A stretch of DNA of 64,000 bases from Nostoc calcicola FACHB-3891 (GTDB taxonomy: Bacteria; Cyanobacteriota; Cyanobacteriia; Cyanobacteriales; Nostocaceae): contig NZ_JACJRQ010000010.1 of the NCBI RefSeq assembly GCF_014697355.1, forward strand, positions 124,001-188,000, written 5' to 3'. Numbering within the stretch: the stretch's first letter is position 1; each line of letters begins with the position of its first letter. Of this stretch, positions 1 through 8,761 are shown piece by piece. A model generated the notes under the pieces. It made no database searches. It had not been told where the DNA came from and saw only the letters and a program-made list of their open reading frames with translations. The translations under genes and the position numbers were made by a program.

Positions 1-109
1 ACCAAGCAGATACTGGCGTATCTAAGTCTGCCACCCATTCCTGATATACCGGAACGAAGTTGCCTTGTGCAGCTAGCTGAGAAAATTCGGAGAAATCGGG
101 GAATACCAT
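1..109 (-). CDS. trpE: Anthranilate synthase component I, N-terminus (partial)
   Basis: Reading leftward from the ATG at 109 gives MVFPDFSEFSQ, then ..NFVPVYQEWVADLDTPVSAW, which resembles the start of cyanobacterial anthranilate synthase component I (chorismate to anthranilate, first step of tryptophan synthesis). Only about 36 codons lie in the window, so no catalytic residue is visible. The gene follows psaD in the same direction, a neighbour order I recall from other Nostocales. The two are separated by 186 bp of heptamer repeats. The call rests on N-terminal similarity and this neighbour only. Confidence 0.72.
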   Translation of the reverse strand, partial: MVFPDFSEFSQLAAQGNFVPVYQEWVADLDTPVSAW

Positions 110-118
110 AAATAGCTG

Positions 119-183
119 TGGGATTGGGGATTGGGGATTGGGGATTGGGGATTGGGGATTGGGGATTGGGGATTGGGGATGGT
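119..183. repeat. STRR heptamer array (GGGGATT units)
   Basis: Eight to nine near-perfect tandem copies of a 7-bp unit (GGATTGG phase) lie between trpE and psaD. Short tandemly repeated repetitive sequences of 7 bp are a known feature of heterocystous cyanobacteria. The right-hand part of the same gap (243-298) holds C-rich heptamers that are roughly complementary. Confidence 0.9.
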
Positions 184-242
184 GTATGGGGCATTGGTTA
201 TTCCCCTCATCTCCCACCCTGCGGGAAGCTAAAGCTACATCT

Positions 243-298
243 CCCTCATCTCCCTCATCTCCAGTCCCCAGTCCCCAGTCCCCAGTCCCTAGTCCCTA
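243..298. repeat. STRR heptamers CCCCAGT/CCCTAGT abutting the psaD stop codon
   Basis: Copies of CTCCCTCAT-type and CCCCAGT/CCCTAGT units run up to the psaD stop codon (CTA on the + strand, 296-298), which itself lies inside the last heptamer. On the minus strand the tract reads GGGACTAGGGACTGGGG. It could pair with the GGGGATT array at 119-183 only imperfectly. Confidence 0.85.
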
Positions 299-715
299 GA
301 CATCATGAGTAGCTTTACCACTGAACTTGAGTTGTGCGGGATTGGGGTTTTCCCCGATGCTGCGTGGGACGAAACGTACTTTTTCACGGCCTTCATTGAC
401 TTTTTCGGGGAAGACACCATCGGCTGGGTGAATTGCGGTTGTTTCTCCGTTGGGTAGAATCCGGTAAATTTTGTAGTCTGTAATCTTCAATTTCCGGAGT
501 TGACCACCCAAAGCGATGCCTTGTTCTTTCCGAGCTAAGTACAGCAAGTTTTCGCCTTTGAGCGCAGTAGCTGCACCACCTGTAGGCAATTCAAATACTT
601 GCTCTTTTGGGCTAGTCCAGGTGATAGCGTACTTTTCTTCCACTTCTGCTTTAGAAAGCAAGCCACCAGTGTTGCCAGCAAATCGTGGCGTTTGTCCAGA
701 GAGTGTTTCAGCCAT
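296..715 (-). CDS. psaD: Photosystem I reaction centre subunit II
   Basis: The 139-residue product is PsaD, the stromal extrinsic subunit of photosystem I that docks ferredoxin and stabilises PsaC. The family signature is visible as [12 protein letters not shown] near the N-terminus, then [11 protein letters not shown] and LARKEQ, with the basic C-terminal half ([18 protein letters not shown]) typical of the family. Length matches cyanobacterial PsaD. I place the start at the internal ATG 715 ([10 protein letters not shown]), which matches the usual N-terminus, rather than five codons upstream. The gene is followed by trpE on the same strand. Confidence 0.97.
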   Translation of the reverse strand: MAETLSGQTPRFAGNTGGLLSKAEVEEKYAITWTSPKEQVFELPTGGAATALKGENLLYLARKEQGIALGGQLRKLKITDYKIYRILPNGETTAIHPADGVFPEKVNEGREKVRFVPRSIGENPNPAQLKFSGKATHDV

Positions 716-779
716 AAAGTGTTCTCTCAACGTTTTTAGGGCATACTAACATCGTAACCAGGATCATGTTGCGATCGCG

Positions 780-893
780 TTATAGACTGTAACAGTTTTT
801 AGTCATTTGTCATTTGCCATTTGTCATTTGTTAAAAACCAGTGCCCCATGCCTAATGTCCAATGCCCAATGCCCAATGACAAAGGACTAATAC
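780..893. repeat. Short tandem heptamers between psaD and the sensor kinase
   Basis: Runs of TTTGTCA/TTTGCCA and CCAATGC-type 7-mers occupy most of the gap between the psaD 5' side and the kinase 3' end. The psaD promoter must lie within or near 716-790. I cannot assign -35 and -10 boxes with confidence. Confidence 0.6.
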
Positions 894-2903
894 CTATTTA
901 CTCTTGACTTTTGTCCGCTTTTCCTCTTGGGCACTCTGAATAATTGGAATGGTGAAGTGAAACTGACTACCCTGGTCTTTGCCGCCTGATTTCGCCCAAA
1001 TTTCTCCACCCCAGCCATTGACAATTTGACGACAAATTGCTAGTCCCAGTCCAGTACCCCCAGTGGTGCGTCGGAGCGCTCCTTCTTCTTGATAGAAACG
1101 GTCAAAAACTACTTCTAAACGATTCGGTTCAATGCCACGTCCTGTGTCAGCCACGGTGACTTCGACCATTTGATGGCTGTTGGTAATCGCTTCAATGGTG
1201 ATTTGTCCTTGGGATGGCGTAAATTTACAAGCGTTGTCTATGAGTTTTGCTAGTACTTCTACCAGCCAATCACCATCAGCTCTCACCAAAGGTAGGTTTT
1301 GGGGAATTTGAGTCTGGATTTGGGGGGGCTTTTCCGTTGAGGAGCGGGTGCGAAGGCGGCTGAGTGCTAAATCTACACACTCTTGTAAAGTCAGGGATTC
1401 TGGATGCCATTCTACGCGACCGCTTTCCAAGTTTGAAAGTGTGAGGAAATCTTGCACCAGTTTCCGCATACGTTCTGAGTCGGTAAGGGCGGTGTTGAGC
1501 ATCACCTGTTGTAATTCCAAGGGCATATCTGGCTCGCTAGCGAGACTTTCCAGGCACACTTGAATTGTGGAGAGGGGGGTACGGAGTTCGTGTCCGGTAA
1601 TGGCTATCAGGTTGCTGCGGGTTCGGTCTAGGGCTTCTAACTGCTGATTGAGTTCTTCGAGGTTGGCGTAAGCTTCGGCTTGGATGAGAGCTGCTCCCAC
1701 TTGGGTGGCGATCGCTTTTACCAAATCCAATTCCCCTGGTTGGCATTCGTGGGGCGGCATTCGGCAGTAGTGTAACTCGACGATGCCCAATAATCGTCCT
1801 TGATAAAACACTGGTTCCATCAGCCAAGAACGAATGGCAAATTTTTTGGCGATTAAGGAAAGTCCCGCTGAATTCGTCACACGAGGGTCACTCAGTGTAT
1901 CGGTGATACAAACACCTTCGCCTTGTTGGATGATTTCCCGAAATAGGGAATTTTTTTCTAACTCCCAGGTTTGTCCCCGAATAGATAAAATACCAGCAGT
2001 CAAAAATTCATGTTCAATGATCGCTTGGCTATCTGTGGCTTGGGCACGGTAAATTAAACAGCGACAAGCATTTAGGTGTTGTCCTAATTCTTGTGCTGCT
2101 ACCTGGAGAACTTCGTGGGGATCGAGCGATCGCCGAATGGCAGTACTAATAGTATTGACTAATCGTTCTTTGCGTGCTTGGGCAGTAATCGAACGGTAGG
2201 CTTTGTGCAATTTGTACTGACTAGCTTGCAAATAAGTCACTAAGCGTTGCACAAAGGGATCTGTGTCAATGTCACAAGCATATTCGTTGATTTGTTCTGC
2301 TCCAAAGTAGCTTCTCGTCTGCCCAATGCCAAACCTCTGACGTGCCTGCTCAATTTTGCTTGCCAGTTCTGGTCTGTAGACCAAAATTCTCTCTAACAGC
2401 AATTCGGCGGCTTTGAGGCTAACGCCCCTTTCTGATGTCCAAATCCCCTCAAATCTTCGCGCTGTGTCCATATCCAGGCTGGGGCTTTGCTCTGGTAGTT
2501 CCTTGTTTTTGGCAATAGAACCAAGGTTTTCCCGGCAAACCAAACAAGTTGCGTAGCTGTCAGCAATCACAACCAAATGCCACTCGTGACTTAAGCCATC
2601 CTCTGGCTCAAAAGCTACTTTTTCGTAGTGTTCCGAACTGTTAGCAAAATCAGTTTCCGGAGCCGACAATACGTATATTTGATTGCTTCGCAAAGCAAGT
2701 CGCTGGTAGCGATGAGCTTCTTGGCGGTAGAATCGCTCTCTCTGAAAACTAGCAATTACAAGGGGTTGGGCTAAAGTCGCAGCCAAAACTTGATCTTCCA
2801 TCGCGTGGGAGAGCGCCGTTAGTGAAGCCTTAAAATATAGCTGAGGCCGCAAGTAGGGTAGGGACTTTAGCAGATCGTTCAGCACAGAAGTCGAAATGCT
2901 CAT
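894..2903 (-). CDS. DICT/GAF-domain sensor histidine kinase
   Basis: 669 residues. The N-terminal ~230 residues resemble the DICT sensory domain found with cyclases and two-component proteins. A GAF domain follows (about 240-410), then a HisKA dimerisation helix with H-box ITGHELRTPLSTIQ (phosphorylated His near 430) and a HATPase domain with N-box (LIDNACKF), G1 (VADTGRGIEP) and G2 (GGTGLGLAICRQI). No transmembrane segment is evident, so it is probably a soluble kinase responding to an intracellular ligand or redox/light cue through GAF. No cognate response regulator is adjacent, which makes it an orphan kinase. The signal is unknown. Confidence 0.9.
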   Translation of the reverse strand: MSISTSVLNDLLKSLPYLRPQLYFKASLTALSHAMEDQVLAATLAQPLVIASFQRERFYRQEAHRYQRLALRSNQIYVLSAPETDFANSSEHYEKVAFEPEDGLSHEWHLVVIADSYATCLVCRENLGSIAKNKELPEQSPSLDMDTARRFEGIWTSERGVSLKAAELLLERILVYRPELASKIEQARQRFGIGQTRSYFGAEQINEYACDIDTDPFVQRLVTYLQASQYKLHKAYRSITAQARKERLVNTISTAIRRSLDPHEVLQVAAQELGQHLNACRCLIYRAQATDSQAIIEHEFLTAGILSIRGQTWELEKNSLFREIIQQGEGVCITDTLSDPRVTNSAGLSLIAKKFAIRSWLMEPVFYQGRLLGIVELHYCRMPPHECQPGELDLVKAIATQVGAALIQAEAYANLEELNQQLEALDRTRSNLIAITGHELRTPLSTIQVCLESLASEPDMPLELQQVMLNTALTDSERMRKLVQDFLTLSNLESGRVEWHPESLTLQECVDLALSRLRTRSSTEKPPQIQTQIPQNLPLVRADGDWLVEVLAKLIDNACKFTPSQGQITIEAITNSHQMVEVTVADTGRGIEPNRLEVVFDRFYQEEGALRRTTGGTGLGLAICRQIVNGWGGEIWAKSGGKDQGSQFHFTIPIIQSAQEEKRTKVKSK

Positions 2904-3598
2904 GAATTATCGTTAAACGCCCAATCTCAACAAGATCCACGTCACAGCTGCATTGTACAAATTCCAAAGGACTCTCAAGTTAAATAAACAGTTTCAATAT
3001 GTAAACAACGCTAATAAGCACTTTTGGCTCTGGTAAACGCAACACTTTGTTACTAATTAGCAGGAGTGCGTGCAGCTAGCTTCATTTACAAAATTTAAAA
3101 GCTTTGAGTCGGAAATAAAGTAACAGCGGCAATGTATTCGTCTTTTGCACCTTAGTGTGGCGTAGTCATTGACCGCGATCGCTTTGTTCTTAACTCAAGT
3201 TTTTTCATCCATTGGCTGACATTGTGATGTTTTAAATGATAGACCACTAAGCTCAATATACATTCTCGATCGCCTTTATCATCACCAAACAAGACAAAAG
3301 TAAAAAGTTAAAAGGTTAGTAACTGTGCTAAACTACCACCCTAAAGCGGCGATCGCCTCTCGAAATTTTCAAAAGATCGATCCCGGAAAATTATTGGCTG
3401 CTGCACGAGAACAATTGTCTTGGTCTGAAGGTGGTGTGGGCAGCTTTGACCATAGGGTTCCTTTTGGCATACTTCATGTGAAAGGGCTACTAATCTCTTA
3501 CTTACTCTCTCCTCTTTGAGGATGTATTCCACGCAATCGAGAACGGCTATAAATAATACGATACCAAAAATATAGACCTGTACGCGGAACTTTGGCTA
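2904..3598. other. Intergenic region, divergent promoters expected
   Basis: A 695-bp gap between divergent genes. It holds several GATCGC sites and AT-rich tracts. A 64-codon open frame at 3325-3519 lacks a convincing ribosome-binding site and family resemblance and is not called. Promoters for both flanking genes must lie here, but I see no clear consensus boxes. Confidence 0.5.
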
Positions 3599-5890
3599 AT
3601 GACATCAGATGCACTCATGACTCCAGAAAAAATTTTAGTGGATGGAAAAACTTTTATTGCTGCTGACGAATTACCTATCCCAGAGTGGCCTTGTGTTGTC
3701 AGTGAAAGACCACAACCAACACTGACGGTTAAAGATGATGATTTATTTTTCGTCACAGATACCATAGGGAACATTTCAGGCTGTTCCCTCAATGATGGAA
3801 ATCCCAGCATGGGACTGTTTTGCTGTGATACGCGATTTCTGAATCGCTTGGAATTGCAAATTGAAGGGCGATCGCCTGTACTCTTGAGTAGTAGTGCCGA
3901 AAAAGGATTTTCACTGTCAGTTTTGTGTACCAACCCTAGAATCGACGAACGCTTGAGAGCCGAGACTATTGGAATTAGCCGGGAAATGGTACTCAATGGC
4001 GCACTATTTGAAGAAATAGAAGTTTCTAACTACAGCACCACCACCGTCAGTTTTGAACTCAGCATCAGCTTCGATGCCGATTTTGTTGATTTATTTGAAG
4101 TCCGGGGTTATGACAGGGAGAAACGAGGTAGGCTTTTACGTTTAGTGGAACCGACGGCTGAGGAAGGAATGTTTTCTCTCGTCGATGGCGTTTCGCCTAT
4201 AGCCAAAGAGCGCCACGCCTCTAGGGAAGAATCTTTAACACTCGCCTATCAAGGTTTGGATGGCTCGGTGATGGAATCCCGTCTTCTATTCCAGCATCGG
4301 CAACCAGACTATTTCAAGGGTTATACTGCGGTTTGGCAACTAGAGTTGGCTTCTCACGAAACCCAAAAACTCGGCTACCGGGTGAGCATGTTGAAAAACA
4401 ACCAATCTAGTTCAACTGTCAGCGCCGCCGTTACCTTAGGACAGGCCAAAGCCGCTGAGTTGATGGAAGAACAACATTGGGTACAACAAATTACACGCAT
4501 TAGCTCAGACAAAAGCATCTTCAATCGAGTCATTGAGCGGGCTGAGCAAGATATGTATTTGTTGCGCCAGTCTTTTGGCAAGCATAAAACTGTTTCCGCT
4601 GGAGTGCCGTGGTTTTCTACATTGTTTGGGCGAGATTCGTTGATTACAGCTTCCCAAACCCTAATGTTAAACTCGCAAATCGCCAAAGAAACCCTGATAC
4701 TACTTGCGACATATCAAGGTAAAACCGATGATGAATGGCGGGAAGAAGAACCAGGTAAAATTTTGCACGAGTTACGTTTGGGTGAAATGGCTCGGTGTCA
4801 AGAAATTCCCCATACACCTTACTACGGTACTGTTGATGCTACTCCCCTATGGCTGATGCTGTATGCCGAACATTATGCTTGGACTAACGACCAAGAACTC
4901 CTAGAGCAACTTTGGCCGAATGCTCTAGCAGCAATGGAGTGGATCGATCGCAATACTCAAGAAACTAGCTACCTCACTTACTACCGTAAATCTAAACGGG
5001 GTCTTGCTAACCAAGGTTGGAAAGATTCTGGTGATTGTATTGTTGACCATAAGGGAGAACTAGCTAACGGCCCCATCGCTCTATGTGAAGTCCAAGCTTA
5101 CGTCTACGCTGCAAAAATGCGCCTAGCAGAAATAGCTAGGATGAAGAAGCGGCTTGATTTGGCAGACCGTTGGCAAGAAGAAGCGAGAAATCTCAAGGTG
5201 CGTTTTAATCGAGATTTTTGGATGGACGACCAGGATTTCTGCGCTTTGGCTTTGGATGGAGATGGTAAGCGCGTAGATAGTATTACCTCAAATCCTGGTC
5301 ATTGTCTACATTTGGGCATCTTCACACACGAAAAAGCCTACAGTGTGGCAGAACGCTTGCGGGCACCAGATATGTTTAACGGCTGGGGTATTCGTACCCT
5401 GAGTAGCTTGTCACCCGCTTATAATCCAATGGGCTATCACATAGGCTCAGTTTGGCCTCATGATAACGCTTTGATTGCAATGGGATTGCGATCGCTCGGT
5501 CTGATCGATCGAGCTTTGGAAATTTTCCAAGGTTTATTTGACATGACTAGTCAGCAATCCTACCAACGCCCTCCAGAACTTTTCTGTGGCTACGAGCGTA
5601 ACGGTGATAATGCCCCAGTGCAGTATCCAGTTGCCTGCACACCCCAAGCTTGGGCTACTGGGAGTATTTTCCAATTACTACAAATGATGGTCAACTTGGT
5701 ACCTGATGCTCAAAATAATTGTTTGCGAATCATCGACCCCGCTTTGCCAGAATCGATTAATCGCCTGTCCTTGCATAATTTGCAAGTTGGTACTACAGTC
5801 CTAGATTTAGAATTCGAGCGTTCTGGTAGTACGACTGCTTGTCGCGTTGCCAAAAAACGCGGAAATTTGCGGGTAGTTATTGAAGCATAA
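3599..5890 (+). CDS. Amylo-alpha-1,6-glucosidase-type glycogen debranching enzyme
   Basis: 763 residues. The N-terminal half resembles the GDE_N_bis beta domain (DTIGNISG, DTRFLNRLEL); the C-terminal half is an (alpha/alpha)6 glycosidase barrel of the COG3408 type (PWFSTLFGRDSL, HTPYYGTVDATPLW, GWKDSGD, GSVWPHDNALIA, CTPQAWA). Such enzymes are annotated as hydrolysing alpha-1,6 branch points, so it may work with the glycogen phosphorylase encoded at 59013-61226, although substrate specificity in cyanobacteria is not settled. The ATG at 3599 opens the frame. The second Met at 3617 (MTPEKILVDG) is an equally plausible start, with no strong Shine-Dalgarno site at either. Confidence 0.88.
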   Translation: MTSDALMTPEKILVDGKTFIAADELPIPEWPCVVSERPQPTLTVKDDDLFFVTDTIGNISGCSLNDGNPSMGLFCCDTRFLNRLELQIEGRSPVLLSSSAEKGFSLSVLCTNPRIDERLRAETIGISREMVLNGALFEEIEVSNYSTTTVSFELSISFDADFVDLFEVRGYDREKRGRLLRLVEPTAEEGMFSLVDGVSPIAKERHASREESLTLAYQGLDGSVMESRLLFQHRQPDYFKGYTAVWQLELASHETQKLGYRVSMLKNNQSSSTVSAAVTLGQAKAAELMEEQHWVQQITRISSDKSIFNRVIERAEQDMYLLRQSFGKHKTVSAGVPWFSTLFGRDSLITASQTLMLNSQIAKETLILLATYQGKTDDEWREEEPGKILHELRLGEMARCQEIPHTPYYGTVDATPLWLMLYAEHYAWTNDQELLEQLWPNALAAMEWIDRNTQETSYLTYYRKSKRGLANQGWKDSGDCIVDHKGELANGPIALCEVQAYVYAAKMRLAEIARMKKRLDLADRWQEEARNLKVRFNRDFWMDDQDFCALALDGDGKRVDSITSNPGHCLHLGIFTHEKAYSVAERLRAPDMFNGWGIRTLSSLSPAYNPMGYHIGSVWPHDNALIAMGLRSLGLIDRALEIFQGLFDMTSQQSYQRPPELFCGYERNGDNAPVQYPVACTPQAWATGSIFQLLQMMVNLVPDAQNNCLRIIDPALPESINRLSLHNLQVGTTVLDLEFERSGSTTACRVAKKRGNLRVVIEA

Positions 5891-5922
5891 GTAGGGAGTA
5901 GGGAGTAGGGAGTAGGGAATTT
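5889..5922. repeat. STRR heptamers (AGTAGGG) after the glucosidase gene
   Basis: Four tandem AGTAGGG units start at the stop codon. They are followed by a partly complementary CCACTCCCTA (5921-5933), so the tract could form a weak hairpin at the 3' end of the transcript. Confidence 0.75.
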
Positions 5923-6014
5923 ACCACTCCCTATTTTATGGGCAGTGCGATCGCTCCTCACGATGATATGACATTTAGCACCAGTGTTTTACCATCTGCC
6001 CCAACCAATAAGTG

Positions 6015-6701
6015 TTAGCTTGCTTCATCGCCAGTGTGTAGAGTTCTCAAGAGCTGTTCTGTCAGATCGATCAATTCATGTACAGTATTTTGATTAAGTT
6101 CTGTAGTTTTGAACCCATGAACAATAGCATTACGTAATGGCAATATATCCATTAGCAACTGATACTCAGATTTTGAAATTACACCTTCAGCTGCTAATTG
6201 TTTCACTAAATAGCGTGGATGGAATTCTTGTAAATTCACCTCTTCCTTTTGGGCTATAAGTCTCAAAGTCGCTTCTACCAAAGACCAGGAGGATAGGAGA
6301 GCTAATTCTGGATGTTGCGTTATCAGTTGCCTTGCTACTTGCAACTGTGATTTGATTTCATATTCTTCAAGAGAACGCTCTGCTTTCTGAAGATAAAATG
6401 TGTCCTCCGAGTTGGTTATTACTAATTCAAATCTCCAACCAGGATGTTTTTCTACTGCTTCAGCTAAATTACGTAAATATTGATTAGAAGGAAAGGTAAG
6501 TGAGGAGCGTGACTTGACTTCAATAACTACATTTTCTTCTCCCCGACGTACTATCATATCGGGGCGATAGTTATTAAGGAACTCAGGCAAGTCTTCTGGA
6601 TTTGGGTGAAAAAAAACTTCGTAACCCTTCTGGCGATACTCCTGTGCTAATTTCAGCAATTGCTCTCTTTCTTTTTCTAAGTTCGCGGTTGAAGTTGTCA
6701 T
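6015..6701 (-). CDS. PD-(D/E)XK-like nuclease (REase_AHJR-like)
   Basis: About 228 residues. After a short helix (EKEREQLLKLAQEYRQKGYE) comes PDMIVRRGEENVVIEVKSRSS, a D...ExK core typical of restriction-endonuclease-fold nucleases, here resembling the archaeal Holliday-junction-resolvase-like family (REase_AHJR-like). The C-terminal ~90 residues are helical (LVKQLAAEGVISKSEYQLL, LRNAIVHG) and may be a HEPN-like or substrate-binding domain. The frame can start at TTG 6704 or ATG 6701; AGGAGG lies just upstream and suits either. It lies ~50 bp downstream of a RusA-like gene on the same strand, so the two are probably co-transcribed. Specific substrate unknown. Confidence 0.7.
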   Translation of the reverse strand: MTTSTANLEKEREQLLKLAQEYRQKGYEVFFHPNPEDLPEFLNNYRPDMIVRRGEENVVIEVKSRSSLTFPSNQYLRNLAEAVEKHPGWRFELVITNSEDTFYLQKAERSLEEYEIKSQLQVARQLITQHPELALLSSWSLVEATLRLIAQKEEVNLQEFHPRYLVKQLAAEGVISKSEYQLLMDILPLRNAIVHGFKTTELNQNTVHELIDLTEQLLRTLHTGDEAS

Positions 6702-6751
6702 CAAGTAACTACCTCCTGGTTGGGAGCATCAATTACAACAATATGTAAAAA

Positions 6752-7114
6752 CTAATTACCACGGGCAAAGCCTTCCGCCAATGTCGGGGTCATGTTTTCT
6801 ATTCTCAAGTTAGGTGACAAATTCCTTTTTCTAACTAGAAGATCGCTTACTTGATTATCATCTACGTAGGCTAATCCTTTAATTGCATCTTGAATAGGCT
6901 TGGCTATATTGTCCACATCTATTTGAACAGAATCATAGAAATAGGTTATCTGGAGCATAACCCACCCAGTTGCTGTTTTTTGTTCCAAAGACCAGTATTT
7001 TTCAGCTTCTTGTCGCACTGTCTTTTTCCAATCTTCAAGCCGATTGCCTTTACCACGCTTACGAGTCTGTTGTGATACTGGTGGCCCATCTACTATGAAC
7101 TCAAATCTGGTCAA
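6752..7114 (-). CDS. RusA-family Holliday-junction resolvase
   Basis: 120 residues, the usual size for RusA-like endonucleases. The diagnostic acidic cluster is present as VQIDVDNIAKPIQDAIKG followed by VDDNQV, with the N-terminal FEFIVDGPPVSQQ strand. RusA proteins cut four-way DNA junctions as dimers and are often phage- or element-borne. The start appears to be TTG at 7114, since no ATG lies upstream in frame. It is followed after ~50 bp by the AHJR-like nuclease gene; both products are predicted to have junction- or structure-specific nuclease folds. Confidence 0.78.
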   Translation of the reverse strand: MTRFEFIVDGPPVSQQTRKRGKGNRLEDWKKTVRQEAEKYWSLEQKTATGWVMLQITYFYDSVQIDVDNIAKPIQDAIKGLAYVDDNQVSDLLVRKRNLSPNLRIENMTPTLAEGFARGN

Positions 7115-7453
7115 TGCACTTCTAAATAATAGATCGCAGGTTATTTTACAGCAAATTTCAAGTTAGTGAAGTACAGCATTTAGGTCTCAAAGTGAGCCAT
7201 AGAGCCTATTCTAATTCTCTTAGCGCAGCGGGGCGTAGCCCATTCTGACTCCTGAATTGTGAATTCTGCTGTATGCTACTAACCTCAAACACAACCAGAT
7301 AATTTCCGCTACTCAGGTTGTAGTTGCCTAAGGTTAGCGTATCAGAAGTATGGGGAAGCGATCGCCAATAAAAAAACCAAGGTGAGTACTTTACACAATC
7401 GCACCCCACCAAGGTCTGTCTTAATCTTTAACTCGTAACTTTCAACTTTTATG
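7115..7453. other. Intergenic region with one end of a repeated TIR sequence
   Basis: A 339-bp gap. At 7144-7176 it carries TTTACAGCAAATTTCAAGT followed by a TGAAGTAC motif, matching the terminal inverted repeat of the element at 57135-57233. Only one end is seen here. Open frames at 7206-7412 and 7342-7533 show no family resemblance and are not called. Confidence 0.5.
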
Positions 7454-7783
7454 CTATGCTTCCTCTGAATTTTCACTTTTGTGCCCTGGAGATGCTTCAT
7501 AAAGTGCATCCAAATGTTGACGAGCATCTTCAACGTTAATTGAACGCATCACCAATAATGGTTCTTTAATTAAGTTGCCCGCGCTATCTAATAACTCTGG
7601 ATGTGGTACCAACTGTTTTCTTGATGCGTAATAACCAAAACTGCCTTGATTACCCATTGGCGAGGAATTTGTCGGGTAAGTTCGCTCCCGATCGAAACTG
7701 AACATAATCAGGTTACGAATTAAGTTGCCTACAGCTATAAATGCAAGGATTGTAAAAGCAAAGATGTAAAGCAGGTGTAACAT
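7454..7783 (-). CDS. DUF2973 domain protein, single membrane helix
   Basis: 109 residues. An N-terminal hydrophobic helix (LLYIFAFTILAFIAVGNLI) is followed by a soluble tail (SFDRERTYP, GYYASRKQLVPHPELLD, PLLVMRSI), the pattern of the cyanobacterial DUF2973 family. A ribosome-binding site (AGGAAAA) precedes the ATG at 7783. A DUF2605 gene lies just upstream on the same strand, 307 bp away; I recall the two families as frequent neighbours. Function unknown. Confidence 0.75.
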   Translation of the reverse strand: MLHLLYIFAFTILAFIAVGNLIRNLIMFSFDRERTYPTNSSPMGNQGSFGYYASRKQLVPHPELLDSAGNLIKEPLLVMRSINVEDARQHLDALYEASPGHKSENSEEA

Positions 7784-8090
7784 TGGATTTTCCTCCAGGG
7801 CAGCAATTTTTAAAAGTTTATTTTGTAACGTTTTGGATGACCTACACTGTGGCTCACATTTAAGCTCACAATTAGGACAAATATTTAACGCACTGTTCGT
7901 GCGCTTGCATTGATATGGGGCGATCTGTCAACCGTTATTTCACTTACGGTAACATAGGATACATTCTTTTGTTAATCTAAACAAACTTAAGAAAATGTTA
8001 AGAATTTTGTAGTATTTGTTTAACTGCTGAATATGCCGTCTTACATGGACAACATTGCTCCCGCAGTCATAGAAGTTTAGCGGATGCTGC
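7784..8090. other. Intergenic region between DUF2605 and DUF2973 genes
   Basis: 307 bp, AT-rich, with no open frame, tandem repeat or strong hairpin that I can support. It may hold a promoter for the DUF2973 gene. Confidence 0.4.
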
Positions 8091-8408
8091 TTAGACTTCA
8101 GGCGCTTGACGAAAGCGCATTGCTACATTCCAACATTCCGTTACTAATTGATGCCAAGGCATTAAAGTTGCCATATCAATTCCGACTTGTCCGTCAGTAG
8201 CAGCAAACAGCATTTTTGCGGTGTTTAGTTCTTCTTGGGCTTGCTTGACACGCAAGAGCAAGTCTGATTGCTCTTGGTTGCTCATAAATGAGAGTTGCTC
8301 GCTTTCGAGTAAGTCCCGCGATCGCGTAAACCAATACTGAAAATCATCGAGCAGGGGTTCTAAAACCTCTTTCAGCAACTGAGTCCCTGGTAAGTTTGAG
8401 TCTCGCAT
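8091..8408 (-). CDS. DUF2605 domain protein
   Basis: 105 residues, mostly helical (LLKEVLEPLLDDFQYWFTRS, LLLRVKQAQEELNTA) with the conserved PWHQLVTECWNVAMRFRQ segment near the C-terminus, as in the cyanobacterial DUF2605 family. No signal peptide or membrane helix. It is transcribed toward the DUF2973 gene. Role unknown; no catalytic motif is visible. Confidence 0.75.
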   Translation of the reverse strand: MRDSNLPGTQLLKEVLEPLLDDFQYWFTRSRDLLESEQLSFMSNQEQSDLLLRVKQAQEELNTAKMLFAATDGQVGIDMATLMPWHQLVTECWNVAMRFRQAPEV

Positions 8409-8761
8409 AAATCAGAAGGATTTTTCCAACTTTCTTAGCTAATATTAACGTTATTCACGATTCTTAACAATTATCTTATTTCTCTGACATGCAATAAATT
8501 GAGAAAATCTGATATTTTGTAACAAAAATTACACTTTTCATTATATGGTTTTGCTATGTGGTTTGTACAGTTCCTTTGGAAAGGTATCTATAGGTATAGA
8601 TGGGGGATTGGGTGTGGGAGCAGGGGAGCAGGGGAGAAAATCTTCCCCTCTGCCCCCCCCCCCCCGCCCCCCTGCTTCTTCCCAATTCCCAATTCCCAAT
8701 GCCGTTATAGTTGAATAAGCCTACAGATTCAGATCGATCGCTTTTTGTAATAACTTCGCCA
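8409..8761. other. Intergenic region upstream of thrS with a poly-C tract
   Basis: Between divergent DUF2605 and thrS. It contains GGGGAGCAGGGGAG-type purine repeats (8614-8635), a run of 13 C (8653-8665), a G and six more C, then CCAATTC heptamers. Homopolymers this long are slippage-prone and may vary between isolates. No T-box leader or riboswitch was recognised upstream of thrS. Confidence 0.55.

Noticed and set aside
3325-3519. 64-codon frame upstream of the debranching-type gene
   Set aside because: No family resemblance, no ribosome-binding site, and an equally long frame on the other strand.
8409-8761. T-box or riboswitch upstream of thrS
   Set aside because: No T-box consensus or stable specifier stem; mostly repeats and a poly-C tract.
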